Positions 11,241-23,838 of a DNA stretch of 64,000 bases are shown one piece after another (within the stretch, counting starts at the first letter, position 1; each line of letters starts with the position of its first letter). The notes under the pieces are model-generated. The model did no database searches. It was not told the origin of the DNA and worked only from the letters and a program-made list of their open reading frames with translations. Both the position numbers and the translations under genes were made by a program. The stretch is from Linanthus parryae (lineage: Eukaryota > Streptophyta > Magnoliopsida > Ericales > Polemoniaceae). The stretch covers positions 69,168,691 through 69,232,690 of the forward strand of contig JALGPY010000001.1 in assembly GCA_023055425.1 (NCBI GenBank), read 5' to 3'.

Positions 11241-11342
11241 TCCATGGTCTTACCATCCATCAGATGCTTATAGCATTGGCTTCAATAGATAAGTACAAGG
11301 CTAGTTGAACCCTGACGGTTCAATAGATAAGTACAAGGCTAG
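11240..11342 (+). repeat. scrambled short duplications of copia RT sequence
   Basis: Three blocks are direct copies of nearby RT sequence in reversed order: A 11240-11266 copies 11449-11475, B 11264-11283 copies 11428-11447, and C 11284-11304 copies 11322-11342. Between C and its source lies ttgaaccctgacggttcaa (11305-11323), a 7-bp inverted repeat. The pattern indicates serial template switching. Confidence 0.8.
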
Positions 11343-12720
11343 ACTGGTGGCTAAAGGTTTTAGGCAAAGGGAAGGCATTGATTACTTTGATACATACTCT
11401 CCGGTTGCAAGGATGACAACAATCTGAATGCTTATAGCATTGGCTTCTGTCCATGGTCTTACCATCCATCAGATGGATGTTAAGACAGCTTTTCTTCATG
11501 GTGATCTTGAAGAAGAGATTTATATGGATCAGCCTGAGGGATTTGTTGCATCCGGCAATGAAAGGAAAGTATGTAAGTTAATCAAGTCTCTTTATGGCTT
11601 GAAACAAGCTCCCAGGGATTGGCATAAAAAGTTTGATGAAACTGTATTGCCATTTGGTTTTATAATAAATGATAGTGACAAGTGCGTCTACTCCAAAGTT
11701 AAAGGTAGTGAATGTGTGATCTTATGCCTATATGTGGATGATATTTTGTTGTTTGGAACAAATATTGAGATTATTAATGAGACGAAAGCTTTCTTGAAGA
11801 GGCATTTTGAGATGAAAGATATGGGTGAGGCTAGTGTGATTCTTGGACTGAAGTTGACTCAGTCAGCTGAGGGAATAACCTTATCTCAGTCTCATTACAT
11901 AGAGAAATCTATACTTGAGAAATATGGTTATTCGCAGTGTAGAATCGCTAGTACACCATATGATTCTAAAGTTGCCTTAGTCAAGAATTCTTCAGGTGTA
12001 CCTGTGTCTCAATTAAGGTATTCTCAGATTATTGGGAGTTTGCAATATCTTGCAAACTGTACTAGACCAGATATTTCATATTATGTGTCTAAGTTGGCTA
12101 GATATACGAGCTGTCCAAACAGGACTCATTGGGATGCTCTTGATAGAGTGCTTAGATATCTGAAAGGCACAATGTACCTAAGTTTACACTATAGGAGGTT
12201 TCCTGGTGTACTTGAGGGGTACAGTGATGCAAGTTGGATAGCTAAGAAGTCTGGTTCCAATGGAGTGACTGGATATGTGTTCACCTTGGCTGGTGGAGCA
12301 ATATCCTGGAAGTCGACCAAACAGACGATAGTGACTCGGTCTACTTTTGAGGCTGAGTTGTGTTCGCTTGATGCCACGGGGACGGAGGCTGAATGGTTAC
12401 ACGGACTTATGTCTGCCTTACCTGTAGTAAGCAAGCCACTTCCTGCTATTGCTATTCATTGTGATAGTCGGACGACTATCGACAAGATTAGCAGTAAAAA
12501 GTATAATGCTAAAACAAGGAGACACATCCAAGTTAGACTAAAGTCTATAGGGGGTTTGGTGTCTGATAGGATTATAGCTGTAGAGTTCATAGGAACTCAG
12601 AATAATACAGCTGATCCTTTGACTAAAGGACTGGAACCTGCAGTGGTCCTTAAGTCGAGGTTGGGGATGGGACTGACAACCCATCGTAGTTCATCAACAG
12701 TGGGAACCCAATACACATGA
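11326..12720 (+). pseudogene. copia reverse transcriptase and RNase H fragment
   Basis: Begins at [12 protein letters not shown] and has an in-frame TGA at 11425-11427, just before the long clean frame from 11428. RT motifs include [25 protein letters not shown] and the intact catalytic YVDD (LYVDDILLFG). RNase H motifs include GYSDASW, TRSTFEAEL, HCDSRTTID and NTADPLTKGL. The start of RT and all of gag, protease and integrase are missing. The C-terminal frame stays open to 12720, so the fragment is less decayed than its neighbours. The adjoining PPT and LTR at 13238 belong to the same element. Confidence 0.85.
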
Positions 12721-13237
12721 GAGGAGATCCCTCAAAAGTGTATTCAATGTGGTAATAACAAGCTGTGAGGATGAACTGGTAGTACCTTTGCTACATAGAT
12801 GATACAATTGTATCGGAGTCTATCCCCTGTAAACTTAAAAAAGGTACTGTTTCTGCCAGTGTAGCAAGAGTTATTCTAACTCTGAATGGGGTCAAGTCAT
12901 TTTGACGAGATGATGGCAGTCATCTCTGGAGATGCCGAGCTAAGCGAATGTAATTGTGCGGTCGCAATTAGAGGAAAGGGTTATTCCTTGAAACATTCGA
13001 CGAACAGGATCGAGATAGGACCATTAATGTCTCAAAGCCGTAGATTGGCACCATAGCCTTTGACTTGTCGTCGTCTATGGAGTATGATTACACCTTACGG
13101 ATAAAGATTCAAGGTGAAATATTCCATCTTAATCCGGTAATCATCGAAGTAGAGGACTTAGGAGGGTTCAAACCCGGAAGGGTACCGACTCTGAATAACA
13201 AGTCATGATGAGAATCCTGAATGCATTTCTGCATGGA
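12721..13237 (+). other. copia 3' untranslated region
   Basis: About 520 bp of non-coding sequence lies between the RNase H stop and the polypurine tract, as in many copia elements of this type. No conserved ORF is visible on either strand. Confidence 0.5.
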
Positions 13238-13249
13238 TTTGTGGGGGAT
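13238..13249 (+). other. polypurine tract before copia 3' LTR
   Basis: tttgtgggggat sits immediately before TGTTGGAAG, the start of the LTR. It is the expected plus-strand primer site. Confidence 0.65.
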
Positions 13250-14010
13250 TGTTGGAAGTTGGATGTTAAATCCATAGAGAAATGGTGATGTTCTTGGTAG
13301 CTTGAAGAAGCTTGAAACCAAGAGCATTATTTGTCCCACATTGTTGCTCAAAGTGGTGGTAGGTGGGTATATTTGGTTTCACACACAAGGGTAGTGTACA
13401 ACTACTAAGGTGTGTGGAGAGCCATGGGTGTTATTGTGTGCCTCGCGCACACACACACACGCGCGCGCCGCCGCCGCCTCGCCTCGCCACGCCTCGCCTC
13501 GCCACGCCTCGACTCGGGTCGGACCGGACCGGGTCGAAGGGCGATTTGGGCGAAATGTCTCGGCGTCTCGCGTACGCGAGGCGACCTGCGAGAGGTTATG
13601 CTACAGCTAATTTTTATTACTCACCAGTTTTAATGGGTGAATAATTCAAATTAACTGTTTTGACCGTTTTATTGTGGGATTAATGACCATTAAAACGGAT
13701 TGATTGTCAATAAATTAGATTGATCAGTTTTACCATAAAACTGATGGATGAATCTCATTTATATGGTTAATCGTTCGTTTTATTAGGGGTCGCACGTACG
13801 TTTTTCTCTGGGTTCATCTCTCAACAGAAAAATTCTCTCTTTCTCTGGCGAACTGAGGTGCGAGTCGAAGTGATCTTCATCGCTGCTGTAACGAGGACGA
13901 TCAGAGCTGTTTTATCCTGGAAGGATTATCGCCGGATCCCAATACAGCGTAAGTGGGGGCGATTATTTCTTCAAGAGCAGTTCTGTGGTGGCTTGGTGGT
14001 GTTGTTGATG
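13250..14010 (+). mobile_element. copia 3' LTR (left edge clear, right edge uncertain)
   Basis: Starts TGTTGGAAGTTGGATG after the PPT. It contains a GC-rich repeat block (13443-13530) and a leader-like part with cagcgtaagtgggggcg near 13945. I could not place the terminal CA with certainty, so the right edge is an estimate. The 5' partner LTR of this element is not recognisable in the window. Confidence 0.55.
13443..13530 (+). repeat. CA/CG and CGCCTCGC microsatellite-minisatellite block
   Basis: An alternating purine-pyrimidine run (acacacacacacgcgcgcg) passes into ccgccgccgcc and then near-copies of cgcctcgccacgcctcgc, ending in gggtcggaccggaccgggtcg. It is a sharp GC island inside AT-rich DNA and lies within the copia LTR. 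Confidence 0.85.
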
Positions 14011-14440
14011 GTTATGGAAGAAAAGGGGAGAACTCGATTTGGTTTTGGTTTCAAAATGATATAGATACACTTCAGAATGGTTGTTTCACCCTGCTGAGAT
14101 GGTGACACCTCGAAGGAAGAGGTGTCACTCCCGAGAGATTTCCACAGGGGGGGTGTCACTGCTGAGTGTGTGTAGTTTAGGATACTTGAAAGGTAGAATT
14201 AGGTATCATCTTCTATCTTTTTAAAATTGCAAATCCGCCCAACATCTTATACTATTCTCATACTACTCCAATTGTATTCTGGAAATTCCCCTTGCCACAT
14301 GCCAGCTAATATTGAATTTTGAGAAAATAACAAATTAATCTCAAAATTTTGAAATATTACAATTAAACCCCTTTAAAGAATTTCAGGGTATTACACATCA
14401 TTTATTCTTCGTGTAATGAAAATTCGCTATAATTTGAACT
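14011..14440. other. no gene seen
   Basis: Short AT-rich spacer. Around 14100-14160 a 'gaggtgtcactcc' phrase recurs imperfectly (gtgacacct, aggtgtcactc, gggtgtcactgc). No coding similarity was recognised. Confidence 0.4.
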
Positions 14441-14499
14441 CCATTATGACCCTCATGAAGATGATAGTATCCTTATTGATATTCATCTTTCCAAGCAGG

Positions 14500-15060
14500 A
14501 GAACGAGAGGGCCTGGAAAAAACTGCAACAAACATTCATCATTAAGCAAGTGGGGAGAATATTCTTTAGTAGGCGCATAATGATTCCCATTTAGCTTGAC
14601 GTGCTCCTTCTCATCGAGTCATCAAGACTTCTTGACGATTCACTTTGATATAAAAAGATTCCTTCAAATGTCTTGAGAATGTCCCATGATGCTTTCGCTG
14701 TGCGGCAAGCTCTTATCATGTTTTACTGATTCTCTTGCAAAGCATCGTGAAGAAAATAGAGTGCATGGCAATTAGTCTTTAACTGTATACGTTGCTCCTC
14801 CGTGCGGTCATCAATGGTTAGCTCCTTGTGCATGCCATTCACGTCACGACTATGAGGCACATAAACTGTAAACACAACATTAACAATATCCCATCCTTTA
14901 CATAACAAAAAGCCTTCCATTCAAATCCTCCGTCCTGCGTAGTAGACTCCATCAAACATAAAGCACCGACCATCAGTACATGACACCTCTTTCCTGGAAA
15001 GTTTCATGTAATCATGCATATTCAATCTTTGCGTTACTTCATTTAAACAACAACATAAAA
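14500..15060 (-). pseudogene. copia gag relic (UBN2/DUF4219 type)
   Basis: On the minus strand, broken frames carry gag signatures: TEEQRIQLKTNCHALYFLHD followed, after a stop, by a stretch resembling RTCRTAKASWDILKTFEG. The order matches the UBN2 gag region of Tnt1-like copia elements. Several stops and frameshifts are present and no knuckle or protease follows, so this is a dead fragment. Confidence 0.55.
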
Positions 15061-15341
15061 TAAGGTAACTAGGCTCTATTACCAATTAAAAAAGGACGGG
15101 AGAGCACATGCGCATACTCTAAAGCAAACAAGTACGAGTGTGTCTGCTACTATATGCCTCAATTCGCGATACTACACGACACAGTTGAAGACTACAGTCG
15201 TAAAGCCAATAGGAACGGCTCTTGTAGACAGTTTAGAAGATCGATTAATAGAAAATAATAAAATACACGATCTATTCTAATAACAAGAACGCGTGTAAAG
15301 ATAAAAATAGATGCAGTTGTGTAACATTAAACGTAGAACTA

Positions 15342-17941
15342 GTGAAGCAAAAAACACTCGTCTTCGTCTTTCTATGGACTACCAAGTTATCAAGATCACC
15401 AATGCAGAAAATGGCAGAACTGGATTTCTACGATGGTTTTGCTATTTATTCCGGAGGTAGAAGCGGAGGTCTGACTCTTTTTGGAATAGCAATATACATG
15501 TTGAGATTCTCTGCAATTCCTTTTACTATATTGATGCGATAGGAAGAGGGATGATGGAGAGCAGAGTTGGAAGTTCACAGGCTTTTATTGTGACCGTAAT
15601 AGAGAAGAGTAATCCTTGTCTTGGGAGTTGCTCAGAAGATTGAAACCTCCGGAAAAAGTTTGGTGTGGTTCGCGGGTGACTTTAATGCCATCACATCATA
15701 CGAAGAGAAGGATGGAGAAGATGGGGTACGTTTCGGTAAAGAAGATCAATTTAGAAAAGTCCTTCATGATGTGGGTTAATTTGATATGGGGTTCGATGGT
15801 AATGCTTTTGCCTGTAACAATAATCAAACCAATGAAGGAAATATTCAAAAAATAATGGATAGAGTGGTTGCGTGCATTCAATGGATGGAAACTAACCATG
15901 GGGCCAAGGCTACTCACTTATGGTGGCCGAATTCCAATTATCTACCAATATTTTTGAAATAAAAGAGAGAAGGGAGCATTTGGAAGCGCAAAAGAAGATT
16001 CAGAACGAGAAAATATTGGAGGTTCATGAGGGATTTGGGTCTTTCATTGTCGAAGCATGGTGCGACTGTGAAGGCCATCTCTCGGACAAGCTAAATTTCG
16101 TGAGTAGAAAGAACAAACTAGAATTGAAAATTTTCTGGTCAAGTTGCAAAATTATGTAAGTTGATCTGAGAGAGGGGATGGTACTTGGGACGGGGAATTC
16201 AGTCTAAAGAAGTCCTAGAAGAGAAAATTCCTCTCTCTTTAGAGTTCAAACTATGCAGCATAAAGAAGAAATAATGTGGAAGCATCGCTCTAGAGTGGAA
16301 TGGTTACGATATGGGGATATGAATACTTGTTTATTTCATCTTAAATCCACTATTTGAAGAGTGAGAAACAATTTTCGAGGTATTGAATATCGCAAGAAAA
16401 ACTGGGTCTCAGAGGAGGATGGATTATGCACAGTTTTTGAGGAGTACATTTATGATATTTGCTCTTCCACAAACCCCGAAATGGATCTGACTGAACCGTT
16501 TGTGGTTCCTACAATTGAGTTTATACTTGCAGCGAATAGGGACCGAATGGAGGATTTGTTCACGGCAACCAAGGTTTGCACTGCGCTGCTTCAGATAGCG
16601 CCAGATAAAGATCCAGGGCTTGACGGATATAACACATGCTCTTTCCATAAACATTTGAGTATAGTCCGCGGTGATGTGACGAATGAAGTTATAAAAGTGT
16701 TGAACGAAGGAGGCCCAAAAAATGAATACAATCACACCCTCATAGCATTTATACCTAAGACGAAACTACCTAGGAAGCCAAGTGAGTATTGTCCAAATAG
16801 TCTACGCACTATTATCTGGCTAAATCCGTAGAAAACCAATTGAAGGATGTTCTTCCCTATGTAGTTTCAGAAAACCAAAAGGCTTTTCTTCTGGGGCACT
16901 TGATTTCTGATAGTATCTTGACAAATTTTGAAGTAATTCATTCCTCAAAGACCAGAAAGAAGGGGTTAAGGGCTTTCTAACTTTGAAACTTGATATGAGT
17001 GAGGCATATGATAGAATTGAGTTGATATACTCCCAAGAGGTGTTGTTTCACCGGGGGTTTGATGCTCGGTTCAGGTCTCTTGCGATGTACTACGTTTAAT
17101 CGTTCACCTTATTCCTTCAAAATGAGAGACCTACAAGGCACATTGTTGCCGAAAGCGGCCTATGGCAAGGCTTCCCGCCCTCTTCATATCGGTTCTTACT
17201 GTGTAGTGACATTCCTGTAAAGAGCATTGTCCAATGCCGTTGGGGAAGAAATTTTAGCAGGGGCATAGAATATGTGGGAAATTCTTTGTTCAAATATCCC
17301 CGAGAAGGCCACCCAAACGTTATTGAATAGGGTCTAGGAGCTGGATTCTTTTTACAACTGGAGAAATGCTGAGGTGAGACTAAGAATAGCTTGGAAAAAA
17401 CCAGGGGTCGGATGGGTGAAAATTAATTTCGACAAGGCCTAGGATATCAACAAGGGGATGGGTGGAGCAGGGTGATAATCAGAGTTGGAAAATTTTGTGG
17501 TGAGGGCTGCTTTGTCCACTGCGTCTGGGTTTTTCTATTTGGCAAAGATGGCAGAAATTTGTGAGCCAATTGTTTGGGTCAAGCTAGCAGTGAATATTGG
17601 CGCAACAAATGTCACTTTGGAAGAGGATCTGATTCTTCTGTTAAATGAAATAGAACAAAGCAAAGGAGTGCAATGTCCAACCGATATAATCGAAGCCGAA
17701 GAAGAAATAGATTCTCTACTGCTGCTAATGATCAGTTTTGAAGAGAGTACAACATCCTTCACTCGAAGATAGCGGAAAGAGCCAACTAATTGTTGGCACA
17801 ATACCAAAAGAAAATAGGTTCTAACACCGAGTGGCTTGAAGATCTCCCTGACTTGCTTATGCAGTTAGTTTTAAAAGTCGTAATTGTCTCTGTTTCTCCT
17901 CCAATGTAAGATATATAAAATTCTTTTCGCTCAAAAAAGAA
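15342..17941 (+). pseudogene. decayed LINE ORF2 relic (endonuclease to RNase H) with A-rich end
   Basis: Fragments in all three plus frames follow LINE ORF2 order. Endonuclease comes first (GGRSGGLTLF near 15450; the DFNAI-like region near 15680; a QWMETNHGAKATH-like stretch near 15885). RT-entry sequence follows near 16600 (PDKDPGLDGYNTCSFHK, then TLIAFIPKTKLPRKPSEYCP) and more RT near 16860-17050 (LDMSEAYDR-like). RNase H remnants lie near 17500-17760. The copy ends at gctcaaaaaagaa (17929-17941). Frameshifts and stops occur every 100-300 bp, so it is much older than the LINE at 1149. Confidence 0.7.
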
Positions 17942-20059
17942 CTAATCTAACATTTAAACACTTATACAACAAATAACAGACACGACACACAAGATTTTCT
18001 TAGTAGGGAAACCTTCACTGTGTTTTTCACCTAAGAAGGACAGTTAGGAGTAAAATACCATCTACTAGCACCAACAAGTATTACACTTTATTGCACGAAA
18101 CGTCTTATAAAATATAGATATTGAGCTTTCCCTCGGACCAGCTACTCACCACACTAAATTTTTCCTATACAGTTTCATCAATATCTTGTGTAGCACGCCC
18201 ATGCTTGTGGAAATCCATGCATCGTTTGAATCTAGTCGATGATAGAAGTTAAACTCTAGTAGTTGGTCAAGTGAACAATTTAGCAGCGTTTCCTTCGTGA
18301 GTGAACAACTCCGCAGAAAGATAAGATCTTGTACCTACGCGGTAGGAGACACCAGACAAAGCTAATGAATCCTAGACCTAATAGCTACACAGAGAAAAGT
18401 ACTACAGCTGACTCTACATGTCCTAGATAAGGGAAATAATACATAAATATGACCACATCTAATTCAAAAGTTCAGGATAACAGATGAAAAACAATTTAGA
18501 CTCTAGGGTAGTTTCGAGAGAGTAATCCTAGTGTTCATATTATGTGAGACATCCATAGAGAATAGACAGTCTAAAATACAGATTCGACATGAAACCAAAC
18601 TAAGAATAAACTTTAAATTACATTTGTTTAGTCTAACAATGAAAGACTTGATTCTAGACACAAGTAAACTAACAAAAGACTATTTTAGATTAATATATGA
18701 AGATTGATGTAGAGACTCCATGAAAAATAAAGCAGGAATACCTCCATTGATCCTAGAAGACTATTCAACAAGTTCAGATTGAGGAACCAAAGTTGAAGGA
18801 AGCTAATGTGTCGCTGCAAGGGATGGAAGTTGAACCTTCGGCCAAAGGAAGTTGAACCTTCGATTGAGAGTCCTCCTAATCTGATGGCCGAACCTATTCA
18901 AGCACTCTCTCTCTCTCTCACGTGTATGAGGGTGGCAGACCTAATTCTTCTACTTCAAAGATTAATTTTCTCTCAACTCTAGCTCTATATATATAGGATA
19001 AGTTACTTGATTTCCAAGCAACATATTTTTAGAGAAAATTGATTATGAATCTAGTCTTATAGAAATTGATTTAAAATCCAACTTTTATTTAAAGAATGAT
19101 CAATTAATAAATAAAGAGTTTTAATTAAGAAAGACAAAAATATTTTCCATAAAAATTGATTGACAATTAATTTCAAATTCTAAATAAATCAGTTAATACA
19201 TAAGAACAATCCTTTTGAAAAATCAATTTCAATAGTTTCTAGTTATTCTTTTTAGTATTTATGAAAATATTCTAAATCAAGTATCAATCAAATCTTCATT
19301 AAAATACTTTTGGAAATCAAATAATAGCATATAAATAAAAATTTGGCTGAAATTAAGTAAGATTTTTTTTTTTTTTTTCGAATTTCATCAAGTGATAAAC
19401 TTGTCATATTCTCTTTTAATTTATAATAAAATTCTTTCAATTAACTTTAAATAAAAACTGGCTGAATTCATATAAGAGTTCTAATTATAAAATTCCTTTT
19501 TTTGTGGCCATTATCATTATACATTGTTCCTAATTAAACTCTCTTACTTGGAAGATACTGGAAAAGATCCTAAAGGAATCTGTAAGAAGAATAATTGACT
19601 GACAGAACTGCCAAAAGAGATAGACAAAAGGACAAGGAGCTTGCAGAACTCAAACCCAGCCGCCCTAGCTACGCACCACCTCCCTAGGGATACGTGTATG
19701 GCTAGCACGAGAACCAGAGAGTTTGTATTTCTCTTTGGTCCTTTTTCTTTTGCACTATTGACAATTTAGTCCATATACACGTGGATTGACGCTACAAGAA
19801 TAATCCTAGACCTAAACACGACTCAAAATATCCAGGAGATTACCTGATATCCAATGATTAGATAACTGATGATATCAAATGAATTATTGCTGGACTAGAT
19901 TCAAGTTGCTTGGATTGCCTTGAAGAACACGGGTTAGTGTCTCAGAGTATCTAGATAATTTTACTCGGATTATTTATATTAATCCTCTACAATGCGCTAC
20001 ATGATCTGATTTATTTTTTCCTGAATTAACAAACGCTAGAAACAATGGAGGACCCCTGA
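17942..20059. other. no gene recognised
   Basis: About 2.1 kb of AT-rich sequence without a frame above background. It contains a short CT run at 18907-18920, a poly-T at 19363-19378, and nothing I can assign to a family. Confidence 0.45.
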
Positions 20060-20960
20060 TTGATCACATCTTGGTTCATCATGTATTGTGGGTGTTAGTG
20101 ATAGAAGTGGGGTAACATTGAATCGAATTCCATGAATTTGATATAATACCCCCAACAACAGGATCAGAGAGCCTCATGGTTTCAAAATTGAACTGGTTTC
20201 TAGGCATGTGCAAGGAAGGCCAAGTATCGACAACAAAGGGGACGGTGATCAGAGTGGGTTTTTGGCAATTTAGTGACAAAGGCACTTGGGAAGGAAGCTT
20301 TCCAGCTGGAATTAGCATAAAACATATGAGGTATTTCCTTTATCAAGTCAAAAAGTTCTCTACCATTAGACCAAGTAATATTAGGACCAGAAAAACCAAG
20401 ATCCGCCATGTTCAATTCATTATGCGTGGAGTGGAAAAGCCTATTGTTTCTTGAAATGTTAATTTTACCCCCATTACTCTCCACTAGTTAAGAACTCATT
20501 GAAGTCTCTAAATAACATCCATTTAAGGTTACGGCATGTACACACTCTATACAGGTTCTCCCACAATGAATTTCTTGAGAAATCAAAAGGGCTAGCATAG
20601 ATAAGAGAAAGGGAAAACATACAAGGAATATATTGAGATGTTATATTGATTGCGGCATGGAATTCTTGATGTGAAAATGAAATCACCTCCACCTCCACCT
20701 CAGTGATATACCAGAGAAGCCACAACCCACGACCAAAGCCAATAGGGTTAACCACAAAACAACTATCAAAACCCCGAGAAGCATAGATAGCTCTAGCCCT
20801 TTCACCGAGATCCTGGTTTCAGTGATACCAATGACATATGGCTCATGTCTACCAATCGGGTCCTAAAATTTGATTCTTAAAACATGGAACCAACACTGCT
20901 ACAATTCCAAAGAAAGAGCTTCATTGGAAAGTTTGACATTATCAGGTCTTCCTGCACCCT
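20060..20960 (-). pseudogene. LINE ORF2 start and endonuclease domain, 3'-truncated (minus strand)
   Basis: On the minus strand the ORF2 start resembles MKLFLWNCSSVGS (about 20920), followed by GFGRGLWLLW, SLIYASP, LWENLYR, DFNEFL, LGFSGPNITWSN and THSDHRPL. These are the successive endonuclease motifs of plant L1 ORF2. Frames shift near 20480 and 20755. Similarity stops near 20060 before the RT. Losing the 3' end is unusual for a LINE and implies a later deletion or replacement. It belongs with the ORF1 remains at 21760-23139. Confidence 0.7.
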
Positions 20961-21759
20961 TTTTGTGCCTTTTTCTTCGGTTTTCCACCACCTATATGAT
21001 TTCCTCCCACCCCCCCAAGAAGACCCTGTTTTTTTTAGGAAGGTATGGAGATATTCCTCTAAAAGAAGTTGCATATTGCCTGAGTACTCTATGAGCCACT
21101 TTGCTTTGTTGTCCTCTATCATCACAATCTTTTTTCCCTCTGAACTTACTGGGAATTAACAATGTTACAAATGTTCCTGCTCAGCCTTTTATCTTATATA
21201 AACCTTTGGTGTTTTTTAATGTTGAGCCTCTTTAATAAAACATCCTCCTAGTCGATCATTTGAGTGATTTCTTATGTAGTTCAACTGTACTGTTCTAGTA
21301 GAGTGTTTAGCCTTCATAGGTTCAGGACCCTTGCTCTTTGTGATTTCAGGTGGATTACTAAGGTGGCCATTGGCGTTATTTAATATGGAATTAGAGGGAG
21401 TGGAATGCACCAATTCCTGGCGAACACAGATGGCTGCACCCTTTCATGAAGTTCCAACCTCGCATCATCCTCCATGCATGTGCCTCCTCCATGTTGAGAG
21501 AGTCTTGAGATGTGTCTCTTGATATTGACACATTTATCTAGAATCTTAACTTTATTTGGGTTAGAATAGGTTGAGGAAGATGGAATATGATATGAGCATG
21601 GGTTTTTTCAGATAAAATGTCAGGATTGGGAGAGCTGAGGGGACCGAGTTTGGTTGGAGTTCCTGAAGGAGTTAAACTTGACAATTTGGAAGTGGAATTA
21701 GGGGGTTTCAGGGGTAAACAATATGTAACTCCTTATTAAAGGATTAGGGGTAGTATTGG

Positions 21760-23139
21760 TTAATACATGCTGGTTAAGAGCGATTTTTCTGAAGTAAGGG
21801 AGTAATGTTCCATCTGCATAGAATCAAACCTTTTGAAAAGAGTAACTGGCTCACATAACTGAGCACTAACTGAATCAGAACCCGTTTGGTTGCCGGCATC
21901 AACCATCACATTGTCATGTGATGCTTCCTCAACATTTTCAATTAGGTATTCACTGCGAGAGTCTTCATTTAGCTTTATGGTGAAGTTCTCCAAGCTCACT
22001 TATCTACTAATGGCTTCAAAGATGTCACGAGTCAACTTGCTTTATGCATACCGGCAAAAATGAATATTTTATTCCTTCGTTGGTAACCTGTAACCCTGCA
22101 AAGATATCTCCTTTAAGGGACATGAGATTTGGGAGAGAAAACCTAGTTGGTGTCCATTAACTTTTGTTTTGAAAAAAGCTTGGGTTTTTAAGTGGTTTGC
22201 ATGTGGTTTTGGCCAGGATAGCAGGCAGTTTGCATGGAAGCAGAGGTGGTGCCAAAGGTTTTAGGTAAGGTTGTGTTTACGTAGAGGTTGGTAAAGGGTT
22301 GTGGATCTTTGGGTCAAAAGAAGTAGGTGATGTAGCTCTCACAACAGAGGGGCATACATGAGCAAGATGACCAACAAAATAAAGAGCAAAGCTTCGCGAG
22401 GTTCTTATACACCGCCTATTGAATGAGATTTCTAACTTTCATGTAGTAAACTGGTTGATCACTAACGTGTGCGTGAATGCAAAGCCTAGTATACTTTGGC
22501 TTCAATCATTTCTTAGTCTGTGTATCCATCTTGACGAACAAGCCATTGTCAATCTTCATATGATCACATGGTCAAATGAAGTTAGGTGGAATGCAAGTGA
22601 GCCTAATCTGTGATATAAAGTTTGAAATTCTAGGTGTAGTAGCCTCGATACCTGGCGTCCATCTCATGATACTTAGGAAATGTGAATCAACAAACCAGGG
22701 GCCTCCAATGAAAGCTGTTTCCCAGTCTTGAGGTTGTTTAAAACTGATAAGCATGAACACATTTCCCAAGTCGCTTCTCAAGATTCTTTCTTTTAGTTTT
22801 CATATCTTTCTTATCTTTGAAGAGATACAATCTTGGCTGAAGTTCCTGCCTACAAGTTTCAATAAAGAGTGTGGAATTGAGATTGGCTCTGGCTTTGATT
22901 TTATACTCCTTAAAAAGAGGAATGTAGACCAAGTTGTTGCTACACTCTGTTAAATCATATTGGATACAAGTATCTTCATTTGAATGTTGGTTCGAACCAT
23001 CAGTGGGGAGAGAAGACACCAGTTTCTGGGCAATAAAAGGTTGTGCCACCACAGGGCCAAGTTCTTGTGGATCCTCTGGGGTGACTTGCCGTAGGTGAAT
23101 GTGATTGTTGAGTCCCTTCAATGGAATCCATACCTGCAA
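21760..23139 (-). pseudogene. LINE ORF1 relic (DUF4283, minus strand)
   Basis: The N-terminal part (23139-22738) is polar. The next frame (22781-22572) holds a clear DUF4283 signature: MLISFKQPQDWETAFIGGPW followed by FLSIMRWTPG. A degraded cysteine-containing stretch follows near 22400-22300, and a polar acidic tail at 21999-21760. At least three frameshifts separate the pieces. It is upstream of, and co-oriented with, the endonuclease at 20060-20960, giving the normal LINE order. Confidence 0.65.
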
Positions 23140-23283
23140 AACAAAGACGAAGGAGAAAGCGAAGGGAGGACACTCTCTCTAGACTCCCAATTTGTAGGAA
23201 GTGCTGATTATGAGAATTACTTGTGCAACAAACTATGCTCGTTATATTATAATTTAATAGTCTCTATTAAATTTTACACTCGT

Positions 23284-23305
23284 TTTTTTTTTTTTTTTTT
23301 TTTTA
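23284..23305. repeat. poly-T tract
   Basis: An uninterrupted T run of about 20 nt. It could be the A-tail of a minus-strand retrocopy, but no matching insertion or duplication was found. Confidence 0.7.
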
Positions 23306-23838
23306 ATATGGACTCAGCTGGAAGTATCAAAAATGGAGTTAGAGTCTCAAGTTCTCTAGTATAATATTAATCAATATATAAATTGTTACAAATCAAGTCA
23401 AACTTTTTTCTTATCAATAAATCATATTTTTTTAAATATTAACGCGGTCATGATACAGAGAATAAGCTCAAAATTTAGGGAAATAATACTCCCATCAAAT
23501 GACCGATTTTACCCCAGCACCTTCTGCAGCGACCACATCTGCAAGGGTATTTGCGTCTCTTCCAACCAATGACATCGTATCACTATTTAAGCTCCTTATA
23601 AGTCCCTTGACCTCTTAAACATCTTTCCACCTTTCGTTTTATTTTCAAAGCTGCTTAGAGATACGACGGAGCACTTGATTATAGTCGGCGTCAATCTGAA
23701 CATCTCGAAAATCATGTTACATTAATCATCTCAAAACTTTTTTCACTGGCATCCCTTCTGTAGTAGTGTGATCTTCGAATTCTTGTGTTGGAGAGGTGAA
23801 CGCCGCTATAAAATTCTCGTTTTTATTTCGTATAACAC
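23306..23838. other. no gene recognised
   Basis: AT-rich spacer. The sequence at 23560-23650 has a promoter-like look (tatcactatttaagctcc) but nothing proves transcription. Confidence 0.35.
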
